Origin: CAWUKT01 sp963923035 | GTDB lineage: Bacteria; Bacteroidota; Bacteroidia; J057; JADKCL01 | Direction: 5' to 3' | NCBI GenBank assembly: GCA_963923035.1 | Contig: CAWUKT010000033.1 | Span: 1 to 64,000, forward strand | DNA length: 64,000 nt | Notes under the pieces: model-generated | What the model was told of the DNA's origin: nothing | Seen by the model: the letters and a program-made list of their open reading frames with translations, nothing else | Database searches by the model: none | Part shown: in pieces, positions 1 to 8,269 of the stretch | Layout of the letters: every line of letters starts with the position of its first letter | Position numbering within the stretch: position 1 is the stretch's first letter | Program-made: the position numbers and the translations under genes

Positions 1-44
<44 letters not shown>

Positions 45-56
45 GAACCTAAATAC

Positions 57-375
57 AATTGTACCTGGAGGTAAATAGAATTAAGGTCGGAGGTGAATTC
101 ATTGGGGTTGAAGGAGGATGAATTCGCCTGGGAGGCGCGGAAGCGAATCTCGGGCCCCAATGAATTGGGGGTCCGGGTTGGGGCATCCGCCTTGCGGGGG
201 AGTGGATGGAGGTATTGGGGAAATGAATTGAGGCTGGAGGTGGCCCAATTGAGGTTGGAGGTGGGGGGATGGAGCAACGGGGTCCGTCCCGCTCGCTGCG
301 GGGGAACCGACATCAGCCCGGCCCGGCACCGACATTGGTGGAGAAAAAGAGGGCATTGGTCCAAAAGAGCCAACC
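57..375. repeat. Degenerate 21-bp-period tandem array, non-coding
   Basis: A G-rich stretch in which an AATT/CATT/GATG-like start followed by G-rich sequence recurs every 21 bases. The anchors fall at 79, 100, 121, 163, 184, 205, 226, 247 and 268. The best pair of adjacent units is 226-246 and 247-267 (aattgaggctggaggtgg and aattgaggttggaggtgg). ATTGG recurs at 334 and 355. Single-base slips occur near 58-79 and after 370. Both strands are open in some frames and give seven-residue repeats (for example NELRLEV-AQLRLEV), but there is no convincing start or family. I read it as a repeat array rather than a gene. It resembles the array at 23457-23740. Confidence 0.55.
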
Positions 376-475
376 TTGGGAAAAACAAATGCGTAGTTGT
401 ACGCATGACTGGCCCTTGGTTGCCATTGCAGGACTTAGTTTCTATATTCATAAAGCCAAACCCTTAGCTGGAAGG

Positions 476-1144
476 ATGCCCTTTCTACCCATAGAACTCG
501 ACCACCCCGAAATCTCCCTGGCCATGTGGCATGTGGAGGAGACCGAAGCCTATTTTCGGGACCGCCTGAACATTTATGAAAATGAGCAGGAGATTCTGCA
601 ACGCATTTCCCATCCGCAGAAGCGGCTGGAATGGCTCAGCAGCCGCCTCTGCCTCAAGGAGCTGCTCAAGATCAAGCATCCGGTCGAATCCCTGAACGAG
701 ACCACGGGCAAACCCTATTTGTCCGACCACTCATTCCACATCAGCTATTCCCACTCCAACCTCTACTCGGGCGCCATCGCCTCGGCGGAGCAATCGGTCT
801 CCATCGACCTGGAAGACCTGAGCAAGAAGCGCAATCCCGATACCTCCCGGCTGTTTATGCACCCCACCGAGCTGGAGCATTTTCGGTCTACGGGAGATTT
901 GCGGGTGTTTTTCCTGACCTGGAGTGCCAAAGAGACCCTCTATAAAATCTACGCTAAGAAAGGCATTGCCTTCCGGGACAACCTATTGGTCAATCCTGAG
1001 CGGCTTCCGATACAACCAAGTGGAACCGTCTCGGGTATAATCAAGATTGATGAATACGAAAAATACTACACCATCCACTACCGCTTTTTTCCTGGCGTGC
1101 TGCTTACTTACACTTTTGGTAACGGCGTGCCGGTCAGAGCATAA
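476..1144 (+). CDS. 4'-phosphopantetheinyl transferase (Sfp/AcpT type)
   Basis: Transfers phosphopantetheine from CoA to a serine of carrier proteins, in the cytoplasm. The 222-residue protein carries the family signatures in order: ISYSHS (about 90), the acidic SIDLED motif (about 110), and the WSAKETLYK helix (about 150), whose Glu/Lys bind Mg and CoA. I chose ATG 476 because GGAAGG lies directly upstream and the protein then starts with family-like sequence. The frame is open back to 269, but that extension is low-complexity repeat translation. Its last 95 bases overlap the next gene in another frame. The length is normal for the superfamily. The carrier substrate cannot be told from the sequence. 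Confidence 0.85.
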   Translation: MPFLPIELDHPEISLAMWHVEETEAYFRDRLNIYENEQEILQRISHPQKRLEWLSSRLCLKELLKIKHPVESLNETTGKPYLSDHSFHISYSHSNLYSGAIASAEQSVSIDLEDLSKKRNPDTSRLFMHPTELEHFRSTGDLRVFFLTWSAKETLYKIYAKKGIAFRDNLLVNPERLPIQPSGTVSGIIKIDEYEKYYTIHYRFFPGVLLTYTFGNGVPVRA

Positions 1145-1610
1145 CGAAGGCGGTGGGGTGGGCATCGATACTCCGGCCCCGGAATTCGGGATCGAGAAAG
1201 CCGATTTGCTGGAGATCATCCACGAAAGCGAGCGGCCCTTTGTGCTGGTCAATTTCTTTGCGACCTGGTGCCGGCCGTGCCGGGAGGAAATGCCCGACCT
1301 CGTGGCCCTGCACCACGACACCACGAAGCAGGTGGAAGTGGTATTGATCTCGGTGGACAAGGAAGCCGATGCCCGCGCCAAACTCCACAACTTCCTGAAT
1401 GACCTCGGTGTCGACTTCCAAACCTACGCCCGCACCGAAAGGGAAGCAGCTTTCATCAAGGATTTCTATCTTTATTGGGACGGTCGAATTCCTTTGTCTC
1501 TGCTCTATAACAATGACGGAGAACAATTGGAGGTCTTCAAAGGCATGACAGATCGCAAAGAAATCCAAATGGTGGTCAACCGCCACCACAAACTCGGAGG
1601 CAATTCATGA
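1050..1610 (+). CDS. TlpA-like thioredoxin-fold lipoprotein
   Basis: Predicted periplasm-facing thiol-disulfide lipoprotein of 186 residues. The N-terminus has a hydrophobic signal ending in the lipobox LVTAC, so Cys is probably lipidated. A thioredoxin fold follows with the active site WCRPC (about residue 72), in the TlpA/ResA style. ATG 1050 lies inside the end of the phosphopantetheinyl transferase gene, and the 95 shared bases encode the whole signal peptide, so a later start would lose export. There is no strong Shine-Dalgarno. The stop overlaps the start of the next gene (ATGA), which also has a thioredoxin fold, suggesting translational coupling and a joint redox role. Confidence 0.85.
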   Translation: MNTKNTTPSTTAFFLACCLLTLLVTACRSEHNEGGGVGIDTPAPEFGIEKADLLEIIHESERPFVLVNFFATWCRPCREEMPDLVALHHDTTKQVEVVLISVDKEADARAKLHNFLNDLGVDFQTYARTEREAAFIKDFYLYWDGRIPLSLLYNNDGEQLEVFKGMTDRKEIQMVVNRHHKLGGNS

Positions 1611-2191
1611 TCAAACGCTTACTCTTCTCCGTGCTCGGACTATTCCTCTACTCCTTTTCCTTTGCCCAGGACTTCACCCAACTCCCCCTCCTTTCGACCA
1701 CGGGCGACTCGGTCCGACTCGCGGACTTCCAGGACCAAAAAGTGGTCGTCCTGATCTTCTCCGGGGTCCATTGCGTCTATTCCAAAAAGTACGAGGCCCG
1801 CATCATGGCCACCGCCGAGGCCCACGCGAATGACTCCGTGGCCTTCCTGATGATCAACAGCAACGACCCGGACCTCAGCCCCGAAGACAGTTATGAAGGC
1901 ATGGTCGAACAGGTGACCACCAAGGGATTTTCATTTCCCTACCTCGCCGATCCCGACCAGTCCCTCGCCAATGCGATCGGGGCGAAGAAGAATCCGGAAG
2001 CCTTTGTCTTTGTCCCTCTTCCCAACGAAAAATTCCAATTGGTCTACCACGGTGCCATTGACGACAATCCCCTCCTCGCGGACCGGGTCCACCAGAACTT
2101 TCTGGGGGATGCCATTCAGCACGGACTGTCCGGAAAAGTCGAATTGTTGCCGGCCCAACCGGTAAAAGGCTGCTACCTGAAATCGATGTAG
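1607..2191 (+). CDS. Secreted redoxin (AhpC/TSA-like thioredoxin fold)
   Basis: A 194-residue exported redoxin. A signal peptide ends near AQ (residue 21). The fold then follows with the strand VVVLIFSG and the motif VHCVYSKKYEARI. Relatives usually have HCPYSKKYE, so here Pro is replaced by Val. There is only one cysteine in the motif, with Ser where a CxxC protein would have the resolving Cys, so a peroxiredoxin-like or non-canonical role is more likely than a classical disulfide reductase. It starts at the ATGA overlap with the upstream TlpA-like lipoprotein and is probably co-translated with it. The substrate is unknown. Confidence 0.75.
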   Translation: MIKRLLFSVLGLFLYSFSFAQDFTQLPLLSTTGDSVRLADFQDQKVVVLIFSGVHCVYSKKYEARIMATAEAHANDSVAFLMINSNDPDLSPEDSYEGMVEQVTTKGFSFPYLADPDQSLANAIGAKKNPEAFVFVPLPNEKFQLVYHGAIDDNPLLADRVHQNFLGDAIQHGLSGKVELLPAQPVKGCYLKSM

Positions 2192-2210
2192 ATCACGGTC
2201 AAGGATTATT

Positions 2211-2243
2211 TTTTGTTTCTCCCCACACAAAACCCTTGCTTTG
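2211..2243 (+). promoter_or_regulatory. Candidate Bacteroidota promoter for the RND exporter
   Basis: TTTTG at 2211-2215 and TTGCTTTG at 2236-2243 are 20 bases apart. This matches TTTG-N19/20-TAnnTTTG with one mismatch in the -7 box. The start codon of the exporter follows 35 bases later. Confidence 0.4.
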
Positions 2244-2278
2244 TAGTTATCCTTGTATCGTAAACGCCTCCTTGCTGA

Positions 2279-4567
2279 ATGCACCAACTCATCCAACGAC
2301 GGTTTTGGTTTCTGGGCGCCATGCTGGCCCTGACTGCATTTTTTGGCTGGGGCATTTCCCTGATCGAGACCGAATTTAGCTTTGACAACTTCCGTACCGG
2401 TACGGAAGGCGAGGCGGGTTTCTACGAAGCCTACAAGGACAGCTTTCCCTACGAAGACAATGCCATCCAGATCGCGCTGAAAGGCCCGGAAGGGAGCATT
2501 TGGGACGTGGACTTCCTGCAAACGGTGGATTCCCTGTTCGAGGCTTTCCCGGAAATCCCCTACGTCGACTCGGTGATCTCGCCGACCCGGCTCGAAGCCC
2601 TGCGCTGGACGGGATTGGGCGTCAGTCGCCGCCCCCTGTTGCGGTTCGATGCCCCCAAAGACCTGGAGCGGAGCCAGCGCAACCTGGCGCGGGACTCCCT
2701 CTTCTACGCGAATTTCTTCTCGGCCGACCGCGATTATATCGCGGGGCTGGTACTGGTCGATCCTGAGATCCTCGACCTCGACGAGCGGGACATCATCTCC
2801 GACTCGCTCGATCAATTGCTGGAATCCAGCGGAACCGAATACATCATTTCCGGCGTCCCGTATATCCGCACCCAATACGTCCGCACCATCCGGGGGGAAC
2901 TGGCCTCCTTCGTGATCCTTTCGGTCGGGTTGACCCTGATTGTGATGCTGATCCTGTACCGCAGCTTTTGGGGTGTGGCCATGCCCATTCTGGTCGTAGG
3001 CATCGGGATGGTCTGGAACATTGGATTCATGGCGGTCACGGGCAAACCGCTCGACATGCTCGCCAACCTCATTCCCTCAATCATGTTTGTGGTGGGGATC
3101 GCGGATACGGTGCACCTCGTCACCCGCTACCAACAGGACCTGGCTTCGGGCCTGACCGGCATTCCGGCCATGGCCTCCACCCTCAAAGAAATCGGGGCTT
3201 CTATTTTCCTGACCAGCCTCACCACGGCCATTGGATTTGCCTCCCTCATTGTCTCTCCCCTCGCCCCCATCCAGAAATTTGGCCTCTACGCAGCCGCCGG
3301 GGTGATGTTCGCCTATATCATTTCGATCATCCTCGCCCCCACGTGGCTCCTGGGCATCAAAGACGACAAGATCCGTAAGAGCCGCGGCTTCGGCAATGCG
3401 CCTTTCTGGGACCGAATGCTGAACCAGACCTATGTATGGGTCAAGCGGAAGCCCTGGCAGATTATCGCCGGCACCGTTGTCATTCTTCTGGTCAGCATCT
3501 ACGGTATTTTCAATATCTCCTACAATACCTACCTCCTCGACGACATTTCCCGCGACGACCCGCTCTATACCTCGATGCGCTTCTTCGAAGAGGAATTCTT
3601 TGGGGCGCGTCCGTTTGAGATGGCGGTGATGCCCAAGGAAGACGTGGAGCTGACGGATGTGGAATTGCTGAAGGACATCGAAGCCGTCCAGAGTTATTTG
3701 CAGGAGCGCGAACGCATGAGTCCCTTCCTGTCCCTCGTGACGTATTTGCAGGGGGTGAACCGGTTGACGAATGGGGGCAAAGACAAATACTACCGCATCC
3801 CGGACACGCAGGACGAGGTCGACGAATTGATGGGCTACGCGTACCTGACCGGGGCGGGAGAAAAACTGCTTTCGGCGGTGATGACGGAGGGGGAAACGAT
3901 GGGACGGATGAGTGCGCGGATGAATGATATCGGGTCCTATCAATTTGCGGACCTGCGGGCCGATCTGGACAGCTTTGTGGTGGCGGAGACGGATACGAAC
4001 CTGTACGCCTACCACCTGACAGGCTCCTCCATCATTGTGGAGGAGAATGTCCTCGTCCTGCGGAACGGATTGTTCCAGGGATTGGGCGTGGCCTTCCTTT
4101 TGGTCGCGATCCTGATGAGCTTGTTGTTCAAGGACCCCCGGATGTTCATCCTTGGGGTCATTCCAAATATCATTCCGCTGGTCATTACCGGGGGGCTGAT
4201 GGGCTTCCTCGGCATTTCCCTCCGCGCCTCCACCTCCATTGTCTTCCTGATCGCGTTCGGGGTGGCCGTGGACGATACGATCCATTTCCTGGGTCGTTTG
4301 CGCATAGAAATGCGGGAAGGCCGGGACATTGAGGAAGCCTTGAAACGAACTACGGTTGGAACGGGGAAAGCCCTGATCCTCACCTCACTCATCCTGCTGT
4401 CAGGGTTCTCCATGTTGTTGACCTCAAACTTTGGGGGGACCTTTTCAGTTGGGCTCTTTACGGGTTTGACCCTTCTGATTGCCCTGTTTGCCGATCTCCT
4501 GTTGTTACCGGTCCTGATTCGGTGGGGGAGGATTGGAAAACAGAAAAAGGGTCAGAATGACACTTAG
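2279..4567 (+). CDS. RND/MMPL-family exporter
   Basis: A 762-residue inner-membrane transporter with the repeated architecture of MMPL/RND permeases: one TM helix, a periplasmic loop (about 35-220), five TMs, a second TM and loop (about 390-600), and five more TMs. Each half carries the charged motif expected in the proton-relay helix: GIADTVHLVTRYQ (about 275) and AVDDTIHFLGRLR (about 670). The family uses proton motive force to export lipids or other hydrophobic compounds. No periplasmic adaptor or outer-membrane factor gene adjoins it, so it may act alone, as hopanoid or lipid exporters of this family do. The substrate cannot be inferred. Confidence 0.85.
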   Translation: MHQLIQRRFWFLGAMLALTAFFGWGISLIETEFSFDNFRTGTEGEAGFYEAYKDSFPYEDNAIQIALKGPEGSIWDVDFLQTVDSLFEAFPEIPYVDSVISPTRLEALRWTGLGVSRRPLLRFDAPKDLERSQRNLARDSLFYANFFSADRDYIAGLVLVDPEILDLDERDIISDSLDQLLESSGTEYIISGVPYIRTQYVRTIRGELASFVILSVGLTLIVMLILYRSFWGVAMPILVVGIGMVWNIGFMAVTGKPLDMLANLIPSIMFVVGIADTVHLVTRYQQDLASGLTGIPAMASTLKEIGASIFLTSLTTAIGFASLIVSPLAPIQKFGLYAAAGVMFAYIISIILAPTWLLGIKDDKIRKSRGFGNAPFWDRMLNQTYVWVKRKPWQIIAGTVVILLVSIYGIFNISYNTYLLDDISRDDPLYTSMRFFEEEFFGARPFEMAVMPKEDVELTDVELLKDIEAVQSYLQERERMSPFLSLVTYLQGVNRLTNGGKDKYYRIPDTQDEVDELMGYAYLTGAGEKLLSAVMTEGETMGRMSARMNDIGSYQFADLRADLDSFVVAETDTNLYAYHLTGSSIIVEENVLVLRNGLFQGLGVAFLLVAILMSLLFKDPRMFILGVIPNIIPLVITGGLMGFLGISLRASTSIVFLIAFGVAVDDTIHFLGRLRIEMREGRDIEEALKRTTVGTGKALILTSLILLSGFSMLLTSNFGGTFSVGLFTGLTLLIALFADLLLLPVLIRWGRIGKQKKGQNDT

Positions 4568-4686
4568 GGGGAGATTCCGAAGAAAATCCCCTGAACAGCC
4601 TGTCTTTGACCTCGAAAAAGGCTGCAAGAAAGGTTTGTTATTGTTAACTTCGGAGCGATTTCAATTAAACACAGGAAATATTTCAA

Positions 4687-5946
4687 ATGGCTGAGATCAT
4701 CGAAATGCCCAAGCTGAGCGACACCATGGTAGAAGGCGTGGTGGCAGCATGGCACAAAAAAGTAGGTGAAGAAGTTGAGTCCGGCGAGCTCCTCGCGGAG
4801 ATCGAAACGGACAAGGCAACTATGGAGCTGGAGTCATTTTACGATGGCACCCTCCTGTACGTGAAGGTAGACACTGGTGGTTCCGTTCCCGTAGGAGAGT
4901 TGTTGGCAGTAGTTGGGGAAAAAGACGAGGATGTAGAAGCCATTGTGCAAAAATACCTGGATGCCAATGCGGCTCCGGAAGAACCTGCCGCGGAAGAGGA
5001 AAAGGCCGCTGAACCGAGCGTGCCCGCCTCGTCCAATGGTTCCGCGACGCCTGTCGCAGCTCCCGCACCGGTCGTGGCCGGTGGCAGCAGTGACGGACGC
5101 GTCAAAGCCTCTCCCCTTGCCCGGGCCATGGCCCAGGAAAAAGGTATCGACCTGGCCACGGTCAGTGGCACCGGTCCGGAAGGCCGCATCATCAAGCGCG
5201 ACATCGAGAACTATACGCCCCCGGCCGTGGCCGCTCCTTCGGCTGCTCCCCTCCCCGTAGGCGTGGAGCGCTCTTACGACGAGCCCCTCTCGCAAATGCG
5301 CAAGACCATCGCCCGGCGCCTGTCGGAGAGCAAGTTTACTGCTCCCCATTTCTATCTCACGATGGAAATCGACATGCAGCATACCTGGGATACCCGGAAG
5401 GCCATCAATGCCGCTGGCGATGTCAAGATTTCCTTCAACGACATCATCATCAAGGCGGTCGCCATGGCGCTGCGCAAGCACCCGAAGGTGAATTCCTCCT
5501 TCCAGGGCGATCATATCCGCTTCAATGACCATGTCCACATTGGCATGGCCGTGGCCGTCGACCAGGGACTGGTCGTTCCGGTGATCCGCTTCGCGGACAG
5601 CCTGAGCTTCAGCCAGATTTCATCGGAAGCCAAGCGCCTCGCGGGCCTCGCCCGGGACCGCAAGCTCCAGCCCGCCGACATGTCCGGCAATACCTTCACG
5701 GTTTCCAACCTGGGTATGTTTGGCATCGAAGAGTTCACCGCGATCATCAATACGCCCGACTCCGCGATCCTCGCCGTCGGTGCGATCCGCGACGTACCCG
5801 TCGTGAAGAATGGCGCGGTCGTCCCCGGCAAGACGATGAAGGTCACGATGAGCTGCGACCACCGGTCGGTGGACGGCGCGGTCGGATCTGCCTTCTTGCA
5901 GACGCTGAAGCAATTCCTCGAGAACCCGGTCAGCATGCTGGTCTAA
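4687..5946 (+). CDS. pdhC: Pyruvate dehydrogenase E2, dihydrolipoyl acetyltransferase
   Basis: The E2 core of the pyruvate dehydrogenase complex moves acetyl groups from E1 to CoA through a lipoyl arm. The 419-residue protein has one lipoyl domain with the lipoylated Lys in ETDKATMEL (about residue 42), an Ala/Pro/Glu-rich linker, a peripheral subunit-binding domain (SPLARAMAQ to GRIIKRDIE, about 139-178), and a catalytic domain ending in SCDHRSVDGAVG, which holds the active His and Asp. Only one lipoyl domain is present, which is common outside Enterobacteria. E1 and E3 genes are not adjacent. A strong terminator follows at 5973. A branched-chain or 2-oxoglutarate E2 is less likely, given the linker and the motif KLSDTM. 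Confidence 0.88.
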   Translation: MAEIIEMPKLSDTMVEGVVAAWHKKVGEEVESGELLAEIETDKATMELESFYDGTLLYVKVDTGGSVPVGELLAVVGEKDEDVEAIVQKYLDANAAPEEPAAEEEKAAEPSVPASSNGSATPVAAPAPVVAGGSSDGRVKASPLARAMAQEKGIDLATVSGTGPEGRIIKRDIENYTPPAVAAPSAAPLPVGVERSYDEPLSQMRKTIARRLSESKFTAPHFYLTMEIDMQHTWDTRKAINAAGDVKISFNDIIIKAVAMALRKHPKVNSSFQGDHIRFNDHVHIGMAVAVDQGLVVPVIRFADSLSFSQISSEAKRLAGLARDRKLQPADMSGNTFTVSNLGMFGIEEFTAIINTPDSAILAVGAIRDVPVVKNGAVVPGKTMKVTMSCDHRSVDGAVGSAFLQTLKQFLENPVSMLV

Positions 5947-5972
5947 GGTTCGGGGATCCCCGAAAGATATTC

Positions 5973-6005
5973 ATGCCCCTCCCGCCCGGAGGGGCATATT
6001 TTTTT
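5973..6005 (+). terminator. Rho-independent terminator after pdhC
   Basis: A perfect 10-bp stem (ATGCCCCTCC at 5973-5982 with GGAGGGGCAT at 5988-5997) encloses a 5-base loop. A T-rich tail runs to 6005. Confidence 0.93.
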
Positions 6006-6238
6006 GCCCGACGTGGGTCAGGCCTTGATGCACAGGCATTCCCCCGGAACGGAAGTCGCCTTCACCGGGGCCTTTTGCATTTATCCCCTCCCTCCTACTC
6101 ATTTCCCTTTCCTCAATTCTCTTTCTCCTCCCCCCTCCGGTCTTTTTGATAACACAAACGTGATTTGTTCCGTACATTCCCCTACCGCGGTCCATTCTCA
6201 GGGGCCGTGCTTTCCCACCTCAGCAGATAAAAATTCGG

Positions 6239-7369
6239 ATGGACATGAAATCAGTGATTTGGACGGTATTCCTCGCAGCAACGCTGCTGGTGACGGCTTG
6301 TAAAAAAGACCCCGAGGTCCCCAGCAGCGAAGCGGAGCTGACAGCCCTCCTCCAGGAGGAAGTCGAGCGCCAGGACATTCCGGCCCTGTCGGCGCTGGTC
6401 TTCAAAGACGACCAGACCATCTACGATGAATACTTCGGCCAATCCAATGTCGCGGACAATGTGGCTCTGGCGCCGGACCATGTCTTTCTGATCGCTTCGA
6501 TTTCGAAGGTGGTCACCGGCATTGCCCTCCTGCAATTGGTGGATGACAATCAGATTGGGCTGGATGATCCCATCAACCCGCATTTGCCCTTTCAGGTGCA
6601 GGTGCCGGGGGCCAGCCAGGCCATCACGTTCCGGATGCTCCTGACCCATACGGCCGCCATTGCGGATGGCCCCAGCCTCGACAACGAGTATTACTACAAC
6701 CAAGACAGTCCCAAGGCCCTCGGGACCTTCCTCGAAGACTATTTCACGCCCGGATCCGCCATTTACAGCGCCTCAGACAACTTCCACAATGCCGATCCCG
6801 GCGACGCCTTTGAATATTCCAATGTGGGCTCCGCCCTGGTCGGCTACCTCGTGGAGCGCATCTCCGGCCAGCCTTTCGATCAGTACTGCCAGGCCAATAT
6901 CTTCGGCCCCTTGGGCATGGACCGCACCTACTGGCGGCTTGAGAATATCCCCGGGCCCATTGTCCAGCCCTACGAATCGGTCGGCGGCGGCAACGAGGCC
7001 GTCCCGCACTATACCTTCACCGACTACCCCAATGGCGCCTTGCGGACGACCGGGCGCGACCTGTTCCAATTGTTCCAGGCTTTTGCCAATCAAGGCAATT
7101 CCAATGGGGTGCAGGTGCTGGAACCAGGGACAATCGCATCGATGATGACCTTGCAGGTCCCCGACCTGAGCGACGACAGCGGGCTGCATTTCTTTGTGAT
7201 GGACGAAGAACGGGGCATTTGGGGGCACGACGGTGGCGAGCGTGGCGTCGCGACGATTGCAGGCGTTCATCCCCAGACGAAGGTCGGGGTGATCCTGTTC
7301 GCCAACCATGGGGATGCGGAATTGGAGGCGCTGATGATCAGCGCCTATGAGTACGGGCTCAACCAATAA
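6239..7369 (+). CDS. Beta-lactamase-fold serine hydrolase, lipoprotein
   Basis: A 376-residue class C beta-lactamase/DD-peptidase-like hydrolase, anchored as a lipoprotein (LVTACKK lipobox at about residue 21). The catalytic SxxK is in ASISKVV (about 88), the YxN motif is YSNVG (about 197), and a WGHDGGERG segment near 325 sits where the HxG/KTG box is expected. The family includes esterases, D-aminopeptidases and penicillin-binding-like enzymes, so the substrate is open. It follows the pdhC terminator by about 230 bases and is probably monocistronic. It is convergent with the next gene, 20 bases away, and no clear terminator lies between them. Confidence 0.85.
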   Translation: MDMKSVIWTVFLAATLLVTACKKDPEVPSSEAELTALLQEEVERQDIPALSALVFKDDQTIYDEYFGQSNVADNVALAPDHVFLIASISKVVTGIALLQLVDDNQIGLDDPINPHLPFQVQVPGASQAITFRMLLTHTAAIADGPSLDNEYYYNQDSPKALGTFLEDYFTPGSAIYSASDNFHNADPGDAFEYSNVGSALVGYLVERISGQPFDQYCQANIFGPLGMDRTYWRLENIPGPIVQPYESVGGGNEAVPHYTFTDYPNGALRTTGRDLFQLFQAFANQGNSNGVQVLEPGTIASMMTLQVPDLSDDSGLHFFVMDEERGIWGHDGGERGVATIAGVHPQTKVGVILFANHGDAELEALMISAYEYGLNQ

Positions 7370-7389
7370 GTTGGAAGTGAAGAACCGGC

Positions 7390-8139
7390 TCAGCCGGGGT
7401 AGAACAGCTTGTCCTTGAGGTGATATGATTTGAGCAGCGGGGCCATTTTGTATTTGCCATCTCCCGTTTCATTCCTCAAGGCCTCCACCACAGCATATAC
7501 ATTCTCAATGCCCATCTTCTCGGCCCATTCGAAGGGACCCATCGGGTAATTCGTGCCGAGTTTCATGGCCTGGTCGACAGCGGGGACGTCGGCTGTGCCT
7601 TCCTGCAAGACAAAGCAGGCCTCATTGATGATCATGCAGATGATCCGCGGCGTGACCATTCCCACCCGGTCTTCCACCACTTCGTAGTCGATCCCCAAAG
7701 CCTCCATCGCCTTTTCCAACTGCTCCTGTTTCCCATCGTATACACTCAATTCGAGGCGCTTCCGGTTGATGAACGTCGGCAGGGCATTCATCCCGAACAG
7801 CGCCAACCCCTCCATATCGAAGGCCATTTCATTGACAATTTCCCCCAGGCTTTTCACCACCGCACATCCAATCACCATTTTCACCTCATTCTCCACGTAC
7901 CAATCCAAGTTCTTCGAATGGCGATCCAGGGCGAGGTCGATGATGATATCATAGCTTCCCGGCTCGGGATTGTCGATGAAGAATTCATCCTCGGGACTGG
8001 GAATTTCCTCCAGCGCAATCGTCATCCGCTCGTAATCGAGGTAAAACTGGTCGAGGTAGCTCACCTCCGCATCCTGAAGCTCCAATTGCTGAAACTCTTC
8101 GATCCGATTCCGGGGGCCAATGACGAGGATTTTCTTCAT
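7390..8139 (-). CDS. 3-hydroxyacyl-CoA dehydrogenase-like protein with degenerate NAD domain
   Basis: A 249-residue protein. The C-terminal third (VTPRIICMIINEA, LGTNYPMGPFEWAEKMG) is a clear 3HCDH C-terminal domain, as in 3-hydroxybutyryl-CoA dehydrogenases. The N-terminus begins with a Rossmann-like strand (KKILVIGPRNR) but lacks the GxGxxG dinucleotide-binding loop, so NAD binding may be lost or altered. I start at the ATG at 8139; the frame extends upstream, but that part is low-complexity. A weak -7-like box (TATTTTCG, minus strand) lies 16-23 bases upstream. It could be a diverged beta-oxidation enzyme or a non-catalytic relative. Confidence 0.7.
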   Translation of the reverse strand: MKKILVIGPRNRIEEFQQLELQDAEVSYLDQFYLDYERMTIALEEIPSPEDEFFIDNPEPGSYDIIIDLALDRHSKNLDWYVENEVKMVIGCAVVKSLGEIVNEMAFDMEGLALFGMNALPTFINRKRLELSVYDGKQEQLEKAMEALGIDYEVVEDRVGMVTPRIICMIINEACFVLQEGTADVPAVDQAMKLGTNYPMGPFEWAEKMGIENVYAVVEALRNETGDGKYKMAPLLKSYHLKDKLFYPG

Positions 8140-8208
8140 GGTATTCGATTTGGGACGAAAATACGGATTGGAAGGGGAATGGGAAAGGAAATGAAATGGG
8201 AATTGGGC

Positions 8209-8247
8209 AAAATAAAACTCCGGGACCGTGCAAGACGATCCCGGAGT
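8209..8247 (-). terminator. Terminator after secDF
   Basis: ACTCCGGGA (8217-8225) pairs with TCCCGGAGT (8239-8247). On the minus strand a TTTTATTTT tail follows at 8216-8209. Confidence 0.88.
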
Positions 8248-8269
8248 CATTTATTCTAAAGCGAGCCGC

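Noticed and set aside
99..356. Minus-strand frame of 85 codons in the first repeat array
   Set aside because: It is a Pro/Ser/Gln seven-residue repeat produced by the 21-bp period, with no start signal. The plus-strand frame is equally open.
269..475. Upstream extension of the phosphopantetheinyl transferase
   Set aside because: The extra residues translate the 21-bp array and have no family similarity; ATG 476 has a ribosome-binding site.
7385..7397. Small hairpin CCGGCT-C-AGCCGG at the end of the 3HCDH-like gene
   Set aside because: It includes the stop codon and has no T tail on either strand, so I do not call a terminator.
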